A stretch of DNA of 64,000 nt from NCBI GenBank assembly GCA_965197825.1, contig CBDANW010000003.1, positions 2,852,001 through 2,916,000 on the forward strand, read 5' to 3'. Shown piece by piece: positions 45,372 to 54,331 of this stretch; position 1 is the first letter of the stretch; each line of letters starts with the position of its first letter. Position numbers and translations under genes: made by a program. Under the pieces are notes generated by a model. It searched no databases. It saw nothing but the letters and a program-made list of their open reading frames with translations, and was not told where the DNA came from. Source of the stretch: CBDANW01 sp965197825. GTDB lineage: Bacteria; Acidobacteriota; Vicinamibacteria; Marinacidobacterales; DATDRI01.

Positions 45372-45521
45372 CGTCTACCTAACGCGAGGGCAGCTTGCAG
45401 TTTGCCCGCCCGGCAACGTATGCTATTCGGCGTTACTGAGGTATCCGGATTGTTCCAGATTGTCGCGACAGGTCGTGGAGTTTTTCGGGCCCGCAACCAA
45501 ATCACAGGAGGTTAGTGCTTC

Positions 45522-46937
45522 ATGTTTCGAGACAAGTTGAGCCGCGTAGCGATCCTGGGAATCGCCATAATAGTGGCGTCTTCTGCCGTAGTCATGTCCC
45601 AGGACGAATTGAGCAACGATGACAAGAAGTGGTTGGAAGAGGAAGTATCCGCTCTCATCACGGCAGAGGAGATCGAAATATTCGAAAACCTCCAGTCGAG
45701 GGACCGGAAGCTCTTCAAGGAGCTCTTCTGGGCCCGCCGGGATTTCGATCCCATGACGCCCGCTAACGAGTTCCTCCAGTGGTACGAGGAGCGAGTCAAG
45801 GCCGCCGATGAAGCCATCACCCAAGAACGAGGAAGAGGGTCACAGACCGACATGGGTGAGATCTTCATTCTTTTCGGGGGACCCGCCGAAGTCGATCAGC
45901 GGGATCAGCGCATAACCTGGACGTACGCCGCCAACCCTCCTCTGGGCATTCCAGAAGGTCACACCTTCCAGTTCCGACAATCCCCGCTCGGCTACCGCCT
46001 GGCTAGTGGCGATGAGGTCGAAGCGATCCTGGAAACTACCAAGACCTATTATCTGACGAATCGGGCCATCACTTACATCAGAGACTCAGACGGCCGCTTG
46101 CTGAAGCCTGATGCTCAATTCGATCCCAATAGCCCGGCCAAACGGATCCTGCAGGAGTTGATGGCCAACAAGACCGGAAACCCGGCCATACCCTTCGATG
46201 CCAGGGTCTCTTTCTTCCGAGCTACGGAAGGGGCGGTCTACGTTCCCATCCTCTTCGAGATCGACGGCGACGCGGTGAGCTGGGATGGAAACGAAACCGA
46301 AATCACGATCTTCGGAGCGGTGGAGAACGCCGAGGGGCAATCCCTCTACCCGTTCGAGCAACCGGTCGAGCTAGAGAAGAACGACGATGGCCTCGTAGTT
46401 TACGACGTTCCCATTGAGGTAGCGCCTGGCCTCTACACCTTCTGTTTCGGCGTGATGGATCAGGAAACTTCCAAAGTCGGCACGAGGGTGCTCGAGGTCG
46501 AGGTCCCGAACCTGAGCACCGACGGCGTGAAACTGTCCTCGATCCTCGTCTACTCGCGACTCCGTGAGACCACAGAGGGAGCAGGAGTACCCGGCCACGC
46601 CTTTCAATTCGGCACAAACCAGTTCATTCCCAAGACGGGCGATGTGCCCACCTTCACGCAAAGCGACGCCCTGGGGCTTTTTTTCTTTGTTTATGGCTTC
46701 GGCCTCAACGCATCCGGCCAACCCAGCGTCACCAGCCAGTTCGTTTTCTCACGCGACGGTGAGTCAAGTGGACAAACGCCGGCGCGACCAGTTCAAGCCG
46801 GTGCGGACCAAGGCATCGGGCATCTCGAGGTTCCACTCGAAAGCTTCGACCCTGGCAACTACAAAATCCAGGTCAAGGTGATCGACCAGGTGGCCAACCA
46901 GACGATCACCGAAGACGTCGAGTTCGTATTGGAGTGA
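45522..46937 (+). CDS. GWxTD-domain-containing secreted protein
   Basis: 471 residues. AGGAGG lies nine bases before ATG. A signal peptide (VAILGIAIIVASSAVVMS) is followed by the GWxTD-type region: WLEEEVSALITAEEIEIFENL, RDRKLFKELFWARRDFDPMTP, DMGEIFILFGGP, then beta-rich segments (YVPILFEIDGD, VPIEVAPGLYTFCFGVMD) to the end. The family is frequent in Acidobacteriota and related phyla, has no known activity, and is thought to act in the envelope. The gene is intact and stands alone, with S41 convergent downstream. Confidence 0.88.
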   Translation: MFRDKLSRVAILGIAIIVASSAVVMSQDELSNDDKKWLEEEVSALITAEEIEIFENLQSRDRKLFKELFWARRDFDPMTPANEFLQWYEERVKAADEAITQERGRGSQTDMGEIFILFGGPAEVDQRDQRITWTYAANPPLGIPEGHTFQFRQSPLGYRLASGDEVEAILETTKTYYLTNRAITYIRDSDGRLLKPDAQFDPNSPAKRILQELMANKTGNPAIPFDARVSFFRATEGAVYVPILFEIDGDAVSWDGNETEITIFGAVENAEGQSLYPFEQPVELEKNDDGLVVYDVPIEVAPGLYTFCFGVMDQETSKVGTRVLEVEVPNLSTDGVKLSSILVYSRLRETTEGAGVPGHAFQFGTNQFIPKTGDVPTFTQSDALGLFFFVYGFGLNASGQPSVTSQFVFSRDGESSGQTPARPVQAGADQGIGHLEVPLESFDPGNYKIQVKVIDQVANQTITEDVEFVLE

Positions 46938-46978
46938 GAGCCGAGACTGTCACGTAGGGAAATCAAGTTGGAACGGTA

Positions 46979-48151
46979 CTAGGCCGCGGCCTTCGACTGT
47001 TCGGCCGAGAGAATCTCGATCGCTTTCTCGAGTGCGGGATCGCCGTCGCCGCTTTCGCCTTGAGAAACCGAAGTCCCTTCCACTTCTATCGTGGGCTTGA
47101 GGCCGGTTCCGAGAAGAGGCTCGTTCGCAGGCGTCGAGTAGTGCGAGACCGACAGGATGAGGCCGGAGCCGTCCTTGAGAGGGATGGCCTTCTGGATGCC
47201 TCCCCTTCCCGCGGTTCGCTCTCCCACGAGCTCGCCTCGCTTGGCATGGTGAAACGCACTCCCTAGAATCTCGGCGGCACCAGACGTTCCGCGGTTCACC
47301 AAGAGGGTCATGGGGCCGTCGAAGACGACCCGGCCGGATTCGATCTCGAGATCGGTGTTGTCTCCCTTACGGTTCTGGAGAATGGCGGCGACTCCTCCTG
47401 ACACGAACAGCCCGGCTACTTCGGCTCCTTCTCCAGCCATACGGCCGAAACTGTTTCGTACATCCAAGACCAGTTCCGTGGCCCCGGCGTTCCTAGCGCT
47501 TTGCACGGCGCGTGCGACTCTCTCGCCCGATCCCGCCTGAAAGGCAGCGACGCGGATGTAGCCAATGGTCCCGGTCAACATCTTGTAGGCAACGGGATCC
47601 GACGAATACGTCGCTCGCTCGACCGTTATCGCAATCGGATCCGCCTGCCGGCCGCGGATCACTTCCAGATCGACGCTGGTCCCCGCCTCTCCCCTTAGGA
47701 GGGACTCGCCGATGGTGGTGCTCACCTCGCGGGTGTTGACGCCGTCCACTGACTTCAGAAGATCTCCCGCTCGAAGGCCGGCCTTATCAGCGGCCGACTC
47801 GGGAAGCACACCCACGACCTGAAGGTAGTAGCGCTTGGTCACCTCGACCCAGATACCCGCAATACCGTCTTGCGGCTGCTGAAACGCGGCGAACTCTTCC
47901 GGAGACAGGTACGCGCTGTCCGGATCGAGAGCATCCATCATCCCGCGGATCCCGCCTTCGAGCACCGAGTCCATCTGCACCGGATCGACGTAGTTGTTCA
48001 TGATGAGCGTGACCACATCCTGGAAAACGGAGAGATAGCGGTACGCAGAATCTCGGGCGATGGCGCTGCCCAGGAACCCGCCGAGAACGGCGTAGACCAC
48101 GAAGGGCCCGGAAAGCAGCAGAATCAAGCGCTTGGCGCGTGTGGATTTCAT
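46979..48151 (-). CDS. S41-family (CtpA-like) PDZ protein lacking both catalytic residues
   Basis: 390 residues from ATG 48151, preceded by GGAGG. An N-terminal membrane anchor (11-30), an S41 helical cap (YVDPVQMDSVLEGGIRGMMDALDPDSAYL), a PDZ domain (about 95-180, VGVLPESAADKAGLRAGDLL) and the protease core follow. Aligned with CtpA, the nucleophile motif is VNRGTSGAAEIL with Gly291 in place of Ser, and ERTAGRGGIQ has Arg316 in place of the catalytic Lys; the spacing of 25 residues matches. The fold should be kept but not proteolysis. It follows envC by 46 bases, the usual envC-ctpA order, so a scaffold role in cell-wall hydrolase control is inferred. Confidence 0.9.
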   Translation of the reverse strand: MKSTRAKRLILLLSGPFVVYAVLGGFLGSAIARDSAYRYLSVFQDVVTLIMNNYVDPVQMDSVLEGGIRGMMDALDPDSAYLSPEEFAAFQQPQDGIAGIWVEVTKRYYLQVVGVLPESAADKAGLRAGDLLKSVDGVNTREVSTTIGESLLRGEAGTSVDLEVIRGRQADPIAITVERATYSSDPVAYKMLTGTIGYIRVAAFQAGSGERVARAVQSARNAGATELVLDVRNSFGRMAGEGAEVAGLFVSGGVAAILQNRKGDNTDLEIESGRVVFDGPMTLLVNRGTSGAAEILGSAFHHAKRGELVGERTAGRGGIQKAIPLKDGSGLILSVSHYSTPANEPLLGTGLKPTIEVEGTSVSQGESGDGDPALEKAIEILSAEQSKAAA

Positions 48152-48197
48152 GAAAGCGGAGCCTCCAACCCCATTTTGCCTGCGCTCGTCGGGATCG

Positions 48198-49496
48198 TCA
48201 AGGAGAACGCTCTCCCAGCGGTTCGGTGGTGCGGACCAGTAGGGCAACCAACCACTGCTCCGGATCCACCGGCTTGCCCTCCTCCCTGATCTCGAAATAG
48301 AGACCCGGTCCGGTCAAGGACCCGGTATCCCCTACGAAGGCAACTTCATCACCCCGACGTACCTTGTCTCCCTCGCGCACCTTAATCTCGGAAAGATGTC
48401 CGTACAGACTGTAGACGTTATGGGGATGGCTGAGAATGAGAAGGGTTCCATAGCCCTGGAACCAGGAAGCAAAAACCGCCTCGCCGTCGTAGATGGCCTG
48501 AACCGACATGCCTATGGGCGCTTTGATCTCGATGCCGTTTTGAACCGTCACAGTTCGAAAGCGAGGATGGTGTTGCTTGCCGAAACGGGCGGCAACGGTG
48601 CCTTCCACCGGCCAGCTCAGCTCGCCTTGAAAGAGGCGGATGGGTAGAAACGTCGGGGCAACCTCGCCTATTCTCCCCATTTCCCAATCGGCGATCAGGA
48701 CACCCAACTGGGTGCGCGCCTGCTCTAGCTCGGCAACCAATATTTCGGCCATCTCTCGACGCTCATGAATCTCTTCCAGCAAGAACGCCCGGGTCGCGCG
48801 ACGTTGCTCCAGCGTCTTTGTGGTCTGCTCGAGCTCTGCCCTCGTCTCCAGATTCTTCTTGGTACGGGCGACCAGCTCTACCTTCGTTTGCTCGAGCGCT
48901 TCCTGGTCCGAAAGGAAACGACTGATCTTCTCCGTGTCCACTCGCGCCAAACGGGAAATGTAGCGATAGGCGCGTGTGAGCTCGCTCGGCTTCTCGACGG
49001 AGAGAAGCAAACGCATGTAGCTCAGCTTGCCCAGCTTGTAGAGGCTCACCGCGCGTCCGGCCAAGTAGGGTCTGAGCTCTCTAATGGACTCTTCCAATGC
49101 TTGAATCTGTTTCAGATTCTCATCGATCTCCCGATACCCGCGCTCCAGTTGGACTTTCAATAGCTCGAGCGTCTGGTAGGCAACACCGATCTCGACTTCC
49201 AAGCGGTGAAGCTCACCGATAACGGTGGTTTGACGCTCGTCTAGAGTTCCGAGCTCGTTTTTCAACCCCGCAAGCTTTTCCGAGATGAGCTCGAGCTTGG
49301 CCTCCTCCTCAGCCAGGCGGTCTTCTGCTTCGGTGACGGGGGTAACGGGCTTCATCGGCGCGGCCAGGGAAAAAACCGCCCGGAAGCAGAGAGTCACGAC
49401 GACGCCTAAAACAAGCGTTCTGCTAGCCGGAATCCGGCAGCCTAGTCGGGAAAGGCTCAAGATTCTTCTCAAAGAATGGAGGTTAACTCCAGTCAT
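48198..49496 (-). CDS. EnvC-like murein hydrolase activator (coiled coil plus degenerate LytM)
   Basis: 432 residues. A signal/anchor lies near residues 25-45, a long coiled coil spans about 55-300 (EAEDRLAEEEAKLELISEKL onward) and the LytM/M23 domain lies at 315-425. Zinc ligands are degraded: HxxxD reads NGIEI, and HxH in GPHLHFE reads GPGLYFE, leaving only LYGHLS. That is the EnvC state, in which the domain activates amidases instead of cutting peptidoglycan. It should act in the periplasm at division sites. It lies between rtcA and the S41 gene in the same direction. Confidence 0.9.
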   Translation of the reverse strand: MTGVNLHSLRRILSLSRLGCRIPASRTLVLGVVVTLCFRAVFSLAAPMKPVTPVTEAEDRLAEEEAKLELISEKLAGLKNELGTLDERQTTVIGELHRLEVEIGVAYQTLELLKVQLERGYREIDENLKQIQALEESIRELRPYLAGRAVSLYKLGKLSYMRLLLSVEKPSELTRAYRYISRLARVDTEKISRFLSDQEALEQTKVELVARTKKNLETRAELEQTTKTLEQRRATRAFLLEEIHERREMAEILVAELEQARTQLGVLIADWEMGRIGEVAPTFLPIRLFQGELSWPVEGTVAARFGKQHHPRFRTVTVQNGIEIKAPIGMSVQAIYDGEAVFASWFQGYGTLLILSHPHNVYSLYGHLSEIKVREGDKVRRGDEVAFVGDTGSLTGPGLYFEIREEGKPVDPEQWLVALLVRTTEPLGERSP

Positions 49497-49542
49497 TATA
49501 AGGGCTCATTGCCTCGCTGACAACTGGTTTCTCGGGCCGGGC

Positions 49543-50589
49543 TCAGCGGATGATGACGCGGCCAGGCTGCCCCAGGCCGCCTACGACTTCCAGGGAGCGA
49601 TCGACGAACGCATGGATCGTCTCCACGTTGGTCTTGAGATGCTGGGTAATGCGGACCGTCGTAAACTCCGAGGGGCCCAATGCCAGGGCGAGCGGGAGCA
49701 CGAGCTGATCCGCGAGCTTCCCATCCACCGCGCCCGGCCGATTCAGATAGTCGCGGAACGCGGACGCCGCTTCCTCGCCGACCGTCTCGGCGGACTTGCC
49801 TCGGGCCCCTAGTGCCGATGTCGTGACGCGAGTCCTCTCGAAACGGCCGGTAATGGCGACCACGCTCCCCGGGGTCCCCGCAGGAAGCTTCAGGAGCTGT
49901 ACCGAGACTTCGCATCCAGCCGACCGCACGCCGGCGTGAGCTCGGCTCGCCTGCCTCTGCCGCACGTGAGCGGGAAGGACCGTCGCCGCCGCCGAGACGA
50001 TCTCTACGGCTCTTAGCGGGCCGCTCTCGATGAGTTGCAGAGGCTCGAGCTTCGCTCCGCCCTCAACCCGAGCGATGATGTGCCCGCCACCCCTCGGATA
50101 GAAACCCGCGCGCTCGAGCTCAACGTGCAGCTCGATGCCGAGCTCGCGCATGAACGGGTTCCAGCACGACTCGATGAAGTTGAACGGCGGGCTCCAGGGA
50201 ACGTGCGTCCCTCCCTGCAGGTCGATTTCGGAGCTTCCCTCGGTAAGCGCCAAAGGCAAGGCCATCGCCTGCAAAATAAGCGTGACGGAGCCGGCGGTGC
50301 CCACGTCCACCCGATAGGATCCAGATCGCACCTCGCCAGGGGAGAAGCTCAGCTCGCCCGAGCCTTCCGTGTCGCCCGTGCAGGTCGCGCCGCTCAACTC
50401 ACGGAAGACCCGCACCGCATGAAGATGCTGGGGCGCGAGACCCGGCCGAGACCGACGCGCGCGGATTCCCGTGAGGTGGAAGGGTCGGCCGGTGACGACA
50501 GACAGGGCCAGTGCCGTGCGGAGCACCTGCCCCCCGCCCTCACCGCGCGTCCCGTCGATTCGAACCAGGTTAGACATCGGTCCGGACAT
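49543..50589 (-). CDS. rtcA: RNA 3'-terminal phosphate cyclase
   Basis: 348 residues, full length. It converts RNA 3'-phosphates to 2',3'-cyclic phosphates via an adenylylated histidine. Signature segments: IDGTRGEGGGQVLRTALALS, RARRSRPGLAPQHLHAV, the family stretch ERAGFYPRGGG, and RITQHLKTNVETI with the active-site His. No rtcB or archease is adjacent. Two starts four codons apart are possible. It is the first of a same-strand run rtcA-envC-S41 with a 46-base gap, and divergent from ruvX, sharing an upstream region of only 66 bases. Confidence 0.96.
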   Translation of the reverse strand: MSGPMSNLVRIDGTRGEGGGQVLRTALALSVVTGRPFHLTGIRARRSRPGLAPQHLHAVRVFRELSGATCTGDTEGSGELSFSPGEVRSGSYRVDVGTAGSVTLILQAMALPLALTEGSSEIDLQGGTHVPWSPPFNFIESCWNPFMRELGIELHVELERAGFYPRGGGHIIARVEGGAKLEPLQLIESGPLRAVEIVSAAATVLPAHVRQRQASRAHAGVRSAGCEVSVQLLKLPAGTPGSVVAITGRFERTRVTTSALGARGKSAETVGEEAASAFRDYLNRPGAVDGKLADQLVLPLALALGPSEFTTVRITQHLKTNVETIHAFVDRSLEVVGGLGQPGRVIIR

Positions 50590-50655
50590 TGACCTTGTTT
50601 GACGGTTCTTTTGACACGTAGCTATACTGATTTCTTCACTGGACGACGAAGATCA

Positions 50656-51150
50656 ATGAGAATCATGGGACTCGATTTCGGTGCTAAGTCCATCGGTATC
50701 GCCATCTCGGACGAAGCCGGACTGATTGCCTCACCGCGTGACACGCTTCGCCGCTCGAACCGGGACAAAGACATCGCGTGGCTGACCGAGCTTGCCCGTA
50801 GAGAGGGCGTCGAGGAGATTCTGGTCGGCATGCCACTCTCGCTGGACGGAAGCGAAGGACCACAAGCCCGGAAGGTGATGGAGTTCATCAAGACTCTGAA
50901 GCTCCACTCCGGACTCCACGTGCGTCCCTGGGACGAGAGGTTGACCACGGTCGCGGCGGAGAGGGCCCTCATCGAAGGGAACGTGTCTCGCGCTCATCGG
51001 AAGAAGGTCGTCGACCAGGTCGCGGCGGCTCTCATATTGCAGGGTTATTTGGACTACCGTAGCGTCGTTCGCGACGGGCGAGACGGGCCTACCGCTCCAG
51101 AGCCTACTGAACACGATAGCTCACCGCACTCGGGAAAGGACGACGTCTAG
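50656..51150 (+). CDS. ruvX: Holliday junction resolvase-like RuvX/YqgF
   Basis: 164 residues from ATG 50656 (MRIMGLDFGAKSIGIAISD), which is the natural RNase-H-fold start; an upstream in-frame codon exists at 50599 but adds 19 unlikely residues. Conserved: LVGMPLSLDGSEGPQA, WDERLTTVAAE and VDQVAAALILQGYLD. It resolves branched DNA or processes 16S rRNA precursors. The C-terminal 25 residues are a hydrophilic extension. It is followed after four bases by mltG, a pairing seen in many bacteria. Confidence 0.94.
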   Translation: MRIMGLDFGAKSIGIAISDEAGLIASPRDTLRRSNRDKDIAWLTELARREGVEEILVGMPLSLDGSEGPQARKVMEFIKTLKLHSGLHVRPWDERLTTVAAERALIEGNVSRAHRKKVVDQVAAALILQGYLDYRSVVRDGRDGPTAPEPTEHDSSPHSGKDDV

Positions 51151-51154
51151 CCCC

Positions 51155-52207
51155 ATGAAGCTCGTCGCCTCCCTCCTCGTGCTGCTCCTATGTCTGGCCG
51201 GCGCAGGGGCCGCGTACTTCGCTTACCAACAAGCCACCGAACCGTTCAAAGGATACACCGGGGGCGAGATCTTTTTCACCGTGACACCCGGCCAACCGAG
51301 TGGCTCGATAGCCCGTGGGCTCGAAAGTGAGGGCATCACGCGCGATCATCGCTTGTTTGTCGCCGCTCTCTGGTTCAAGAAGGCGGCAGGCCGTCTGCAA
51401 GCGGGCGAGTATCGCTTCGAGGGCCCGCTCTCAACGCTCGAGGTCATCGACGGACTGGTTGCAGGTGACATCTACTCTCTTTCGGTGACGATTCCGGAGG
51501 GATTGACGCGCTCGGAGACCGCCGAGCACTTGTCTCAAAAAGGTCTGGGCGATGCCGAAGCCCTCCGGGCCGCCTTCTCTCGCCCGGATCTCATCGCGTC
51601 GTTGGATCCAGAAGCTTCCGATCTCGAAGGATATCTTTTTCCGGAAACCTACCCGTTTCCGCGGAGTTCCTCGCCGGACGACGTGGCCCGCGCCCTGGTC
51701 TCCCACTTCACGAGGGTCTTCGACGACGAGCGCCGCGCTAAGGCAAGCTCTCTGGACATGACCGCGCGCCAGATCGTCACCTTGGCGTCGATCGTCGAAA
51801 AGGAGACCGGCCTCGCTGAAGAAAGACCGCTCATCGCTTCGGTTTTCTGGAACAGACTCAACCGCCGCATGCCGCTGCAATCCGATCCCACGATCATCTA
51901 CGGCCTGAAGCTGGAGGGCCGCTACGATGGGAACCTTCGGCGGGACGATCTTCAATTGGATTCCCCCTACAACACCTACCGTGTTGCGGGACTCCCACCG
52001 GGGCCGATCGCTTCGCCCGGGCAAGCCGCCATCGACGCCGTGCTCTCACCTCCAGAAACCAAGTACCTCTATTTCGTTTCGAAAAACGACGGCTCGCATC
52101 ACTTCTCAACCACGTTGAGAGAGCACACCAACGCCGTGCGCCGATACCAGATCGAGTATTTCCGCCAGAGACGGCGTGAGCAAAGAAAACCGTCAGGCTC
52201 TTCATGA
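51155..52207 (+). CDS. mltG: Endolytic murein transglycosylase
   Basis: 350 residues. One N-terminal membrane helix (2-22), a LysM-like subdomain (FFTVTPGQPSGSIARGLE, DHRLFVAALWFKKAAG) and the YceG catalytic domain: LEGYLFPETYPF, ASIVEKETGLAEERPLIASV with the catalytic Glu, MPLQSDPTIIYGL, SPYNTYRVAGLPPGPIASPG and YLYFVSKNDGSHHFS. It cleaves nascent peptidoglycan to terminate glycan strands at the inner membrane. Its TGA overlaps the next ATG by four bases, indicating translational coupling to the GT-C-like gene. Confidence 0.96.
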   Translation: MKLVASLLVLLLCLAGAGAAYFAYQQATEPFKGYTGGEIFFTVTPGQPSGSIARGLESEGITRDHRLFVAALWFKKAAGRLQAGEYRFEGPLSTLEVIDGLVAGDIYSLSVTIPEGLTRSETAEHLSQKGLGDAEALRAAFSRPDLIASLDPEASDLEGYLFPETYPFPRSSSPDDVARALVSHFTRVFDDERRAKASSLDMTARQIVTLASIVEKETGLAEERPLIASVFWNRLNRRMPLQSDPTIIYGLKLEGRYDGNLRRDDLQLDSPYNTYRVAGLPPGPIASPGQAAIDAVLSPPETKYLYFVSKNDGSHHFSTTLREHTNAVRRYQIEYFRQRRREQRKPSGSS

Positions 52208-54318
52208 CACGTAAGAGGGTTGGCACCGTTCTGACCCTCCTTCTTCTCTACACCGCCCTCACCATCCTTTTCACGTATCCTCTGGTGTGGTTCTTCGGAA
52301 CGCACCATGTTGGCGAGGAAGGAGGAGACGCGCGAGTCTACCTCTGGAACATGTGGTGGGTGGACAAGGCACTGACGGATCTGCACACCAATCCGTTTGA
52401 AACCGATTTCATCTTCTATCCACTTGGAATCGGGTTGTCGCTTCATACACTCGGCTTCTTTCAGGGACTGCTTTTCATCCCAATGAAGGCTCTCCTGGGC
52501 GACGTATCGGCCGCCAACGCGATCGTGATGTGGACCTTCGTCGCGTCGGCGGGGGCCATGTACGCGCTCGCCCGCTATCTGGGAGCTTCGCCCCTGGGTG
52601 CCTTCCTGGCCGGTATGGCATTCGCCTTTTGCCCCTATCGGCTTGCCCGACTGGCCGGGCACTATGACCTGCTGGGGACGGAATGGATCCCGCTCTACGC
52701 GCTCGTCTTCTTGAAGGCGCTCCGAGAGGACAAACACACGTTGGTTCTCCTACTGGGTGCGGCGGGACTCGCGGCGGCGTGTGGCTACACGACACTGACC
52801 TACTTGGTCTTCTTGGCGCTGTGGACCATCCTTTATCTGGTGTGGGAAACGGCTCGCCATGGTCGCCCTCCCGGAAAGCTCGTTGGAACCGCGGCCGGTA
52901 TCGGCCTTTTGGCCGCCGCGCTGCTCCTGCCCCTTCTCGTGCAACTCAGTGCCGATCTTTCTTCTTGGAGCTATCCGGCCTATCCAGGCTCCGACCGCTA
53001 TGGGGCGGACCTGGCGGCCTATGCCGTGCCCGGTCCCCAACAGAATCTTCTCGGAGAGACCTGGGGCCAGCGCTTCGATCGGAATCTGACGGAGTCGGCG
53101 GTCTTCCCGGGTTATCTGGTCCTCCTGATGTTCGTCGCGGCCTTGGCGCATCGTTCCGTGCGTCGGCAGTACGGATTCTGGATGGTCGCGGCGGGAGTCT
53201 TCTTCCTGCTCAGTCTGGGTGACACGTTGAAGATCGGAGGCTGGGAATCGGGCATCCCACTTCCCTTCGCTTTGCTTCGACAGATCCCGCTACTCGATCA
53301 GATGCGGGCACCGTCGCGGTTTTCCATTCTGGTCGTCTTCTGTGGTGCGACTCTGTTGGCGGCCATTTGGACTTCGTGGATGGAGCGCGTCCCGCGTCTT
53401 TCATGGCGACTACTTCTCACGGCTGCCGCTGCCGGGATCTTGATCGCCGAGTACATCGCCATTCCCGTTCCCGTTTTCGGAGCGGCGGTGGCGCCCGTCT
53501 ACTACCAGCTAGCCGATGAAGACGGGGACTACACGGTCGTCGGGATCCCCGGGATCGAGCAGGTGCCGGGCCGCATCATGTATCACCAAACGGTGCACGG
53601 AAAACGCATTCTCATCGGCACGGCTGCCCGAGTGCCTCGCGAAAAGATGGACTACTACTTTGGTCTACCGCTCATTCGCCCACTGGTCGATTTGCGCCGC
53701 GGGAGGATCTCGTTGACTCCCGAGCTCATCGAGCAGCAAGGAATCGACGCGCCTCGCGTGGCAAGCTTCCTCGACCTTCGCTACTTCGTCATCGACAAAG
53801 CCTTTGCCAAACGAGGCGTCGTCGACTTCCTAGAGCAAGTGTTGCCGACGGATCGTTTTCAGGAGGACGACGAACGTGTCGTGCTGCGCGTCCGTCCGGA
53901 TGAGCTTCCCAACGCCCCGAGGGCGATCGATCCAGGGGCGGGCGAATCGCGGATGTATTTCGCGACCGGCTGGTCGCGACCGGAGCAGGCGGAAGGCCGT
54001 CGATTCCGTTGGGCCAACGACGGACGCTCCACGCTCTTGCTGCGCCGTCCCAGTGAGTCGGTGCAGGAAGTGATACTCGAGATCGCTCCCCTTGAGCCAA
54101 ATGCGGAGTCGCCCCTCGAGGTCACGGCCCGACTGGAGGGCACGACGCTCGGCACGGCGACGCTCGGCTCCGGCTGGACGGAGCTCCGCCTTCCTCTTCC
54201 CGATCGCCGCGAACGCGAGATCGAGAGGCTGGTTCTTCGGTGGTCCGAAGTGAGGACCGCCTCGGCAACCGATCCACGGCGGCTAGCCGCCCGTGTATCG
54301 GGTATTCGTTTCGAGTAA
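52204..54318 (+). CDS. GT-C-like polytopic membrane protein
   Basis: 704 residues. A first helix (8-28), then the acidic periplasmic loop GGDARVYLWNMWWVDKAL and FYPLG, about eleven further helices to residue 430, and a C-terminal soluble domain with jelly-roll-like strands (QEVILEIAPLEPNAESPLEV). Overall layout matches the 756-residue protein at 29.2 kb (GDA-RxxxW-x-WWV/A, then FYP), so they are paralogues. Overlap with mltG suggests a link to the cell envelope; glycosyl transfer from a polyprenyl donor is inferred. Intact. Confidence 0.82.
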   Translation: MTRKRVGTVLTLLLLYTALTILFTYPLVWFFGTHHVGEEGGDARVYLWNMWWVDKALTDLHTNPFETDFIFYPLGIGLSLHTLGFFQGLLFIPMKALLGDVSAANAIVMWTFVASAGAMYALARYLGASPLGAFLAGMAFAFCPYRLARLAGHYDLLGTEWIPLYALVFLKALREDKHTLVLLLGAAGLAAACGYTTLTYLVFLALWTILYLVWETARHGRPPGKLVGTAAGIGLLAAALLLPLLVQLSADLSSWSYPAYPGSDRYGADLAAYAVPGPQQNLLGETWGQRFDRNLTESAVFPGYLVLLMFVAALAHRSVRRQYGFWMVAAGVFFLLSLGDTLKIGGWESGIPLPFALLRQIPLLDQMRAPSRFSILVVFCGATLLAAIWTSWMERVPRLSWRLLLTAAAAGILIAEYIAIPVPVFGAAVAPVYYQLADEDGDYTVVGIPGIEQVPGRIMYHQTVHGKRILIGTAARVPREKMDYYFGLPLIRPLVDLRRGRISLTPELIEQQGIDAPRVASFLDLRYFVIDKAFAKRGVVDFLEQVLPTDRFQEDDERVVLRVRPDELPNAPRAIDPGAGESRMYFATGWSRPEQAEGRRFRWANDGRSTLLLRRPSESVQEVILEIAPLEPNAESPLEVTARLEGTTLGTATLGSGWTELRLPLPDRREREIERLVLRWSEVRTASATDPRRLAARVSGIRFE

Positions 54319-54331
54319 ACAGGAGGTCGAC

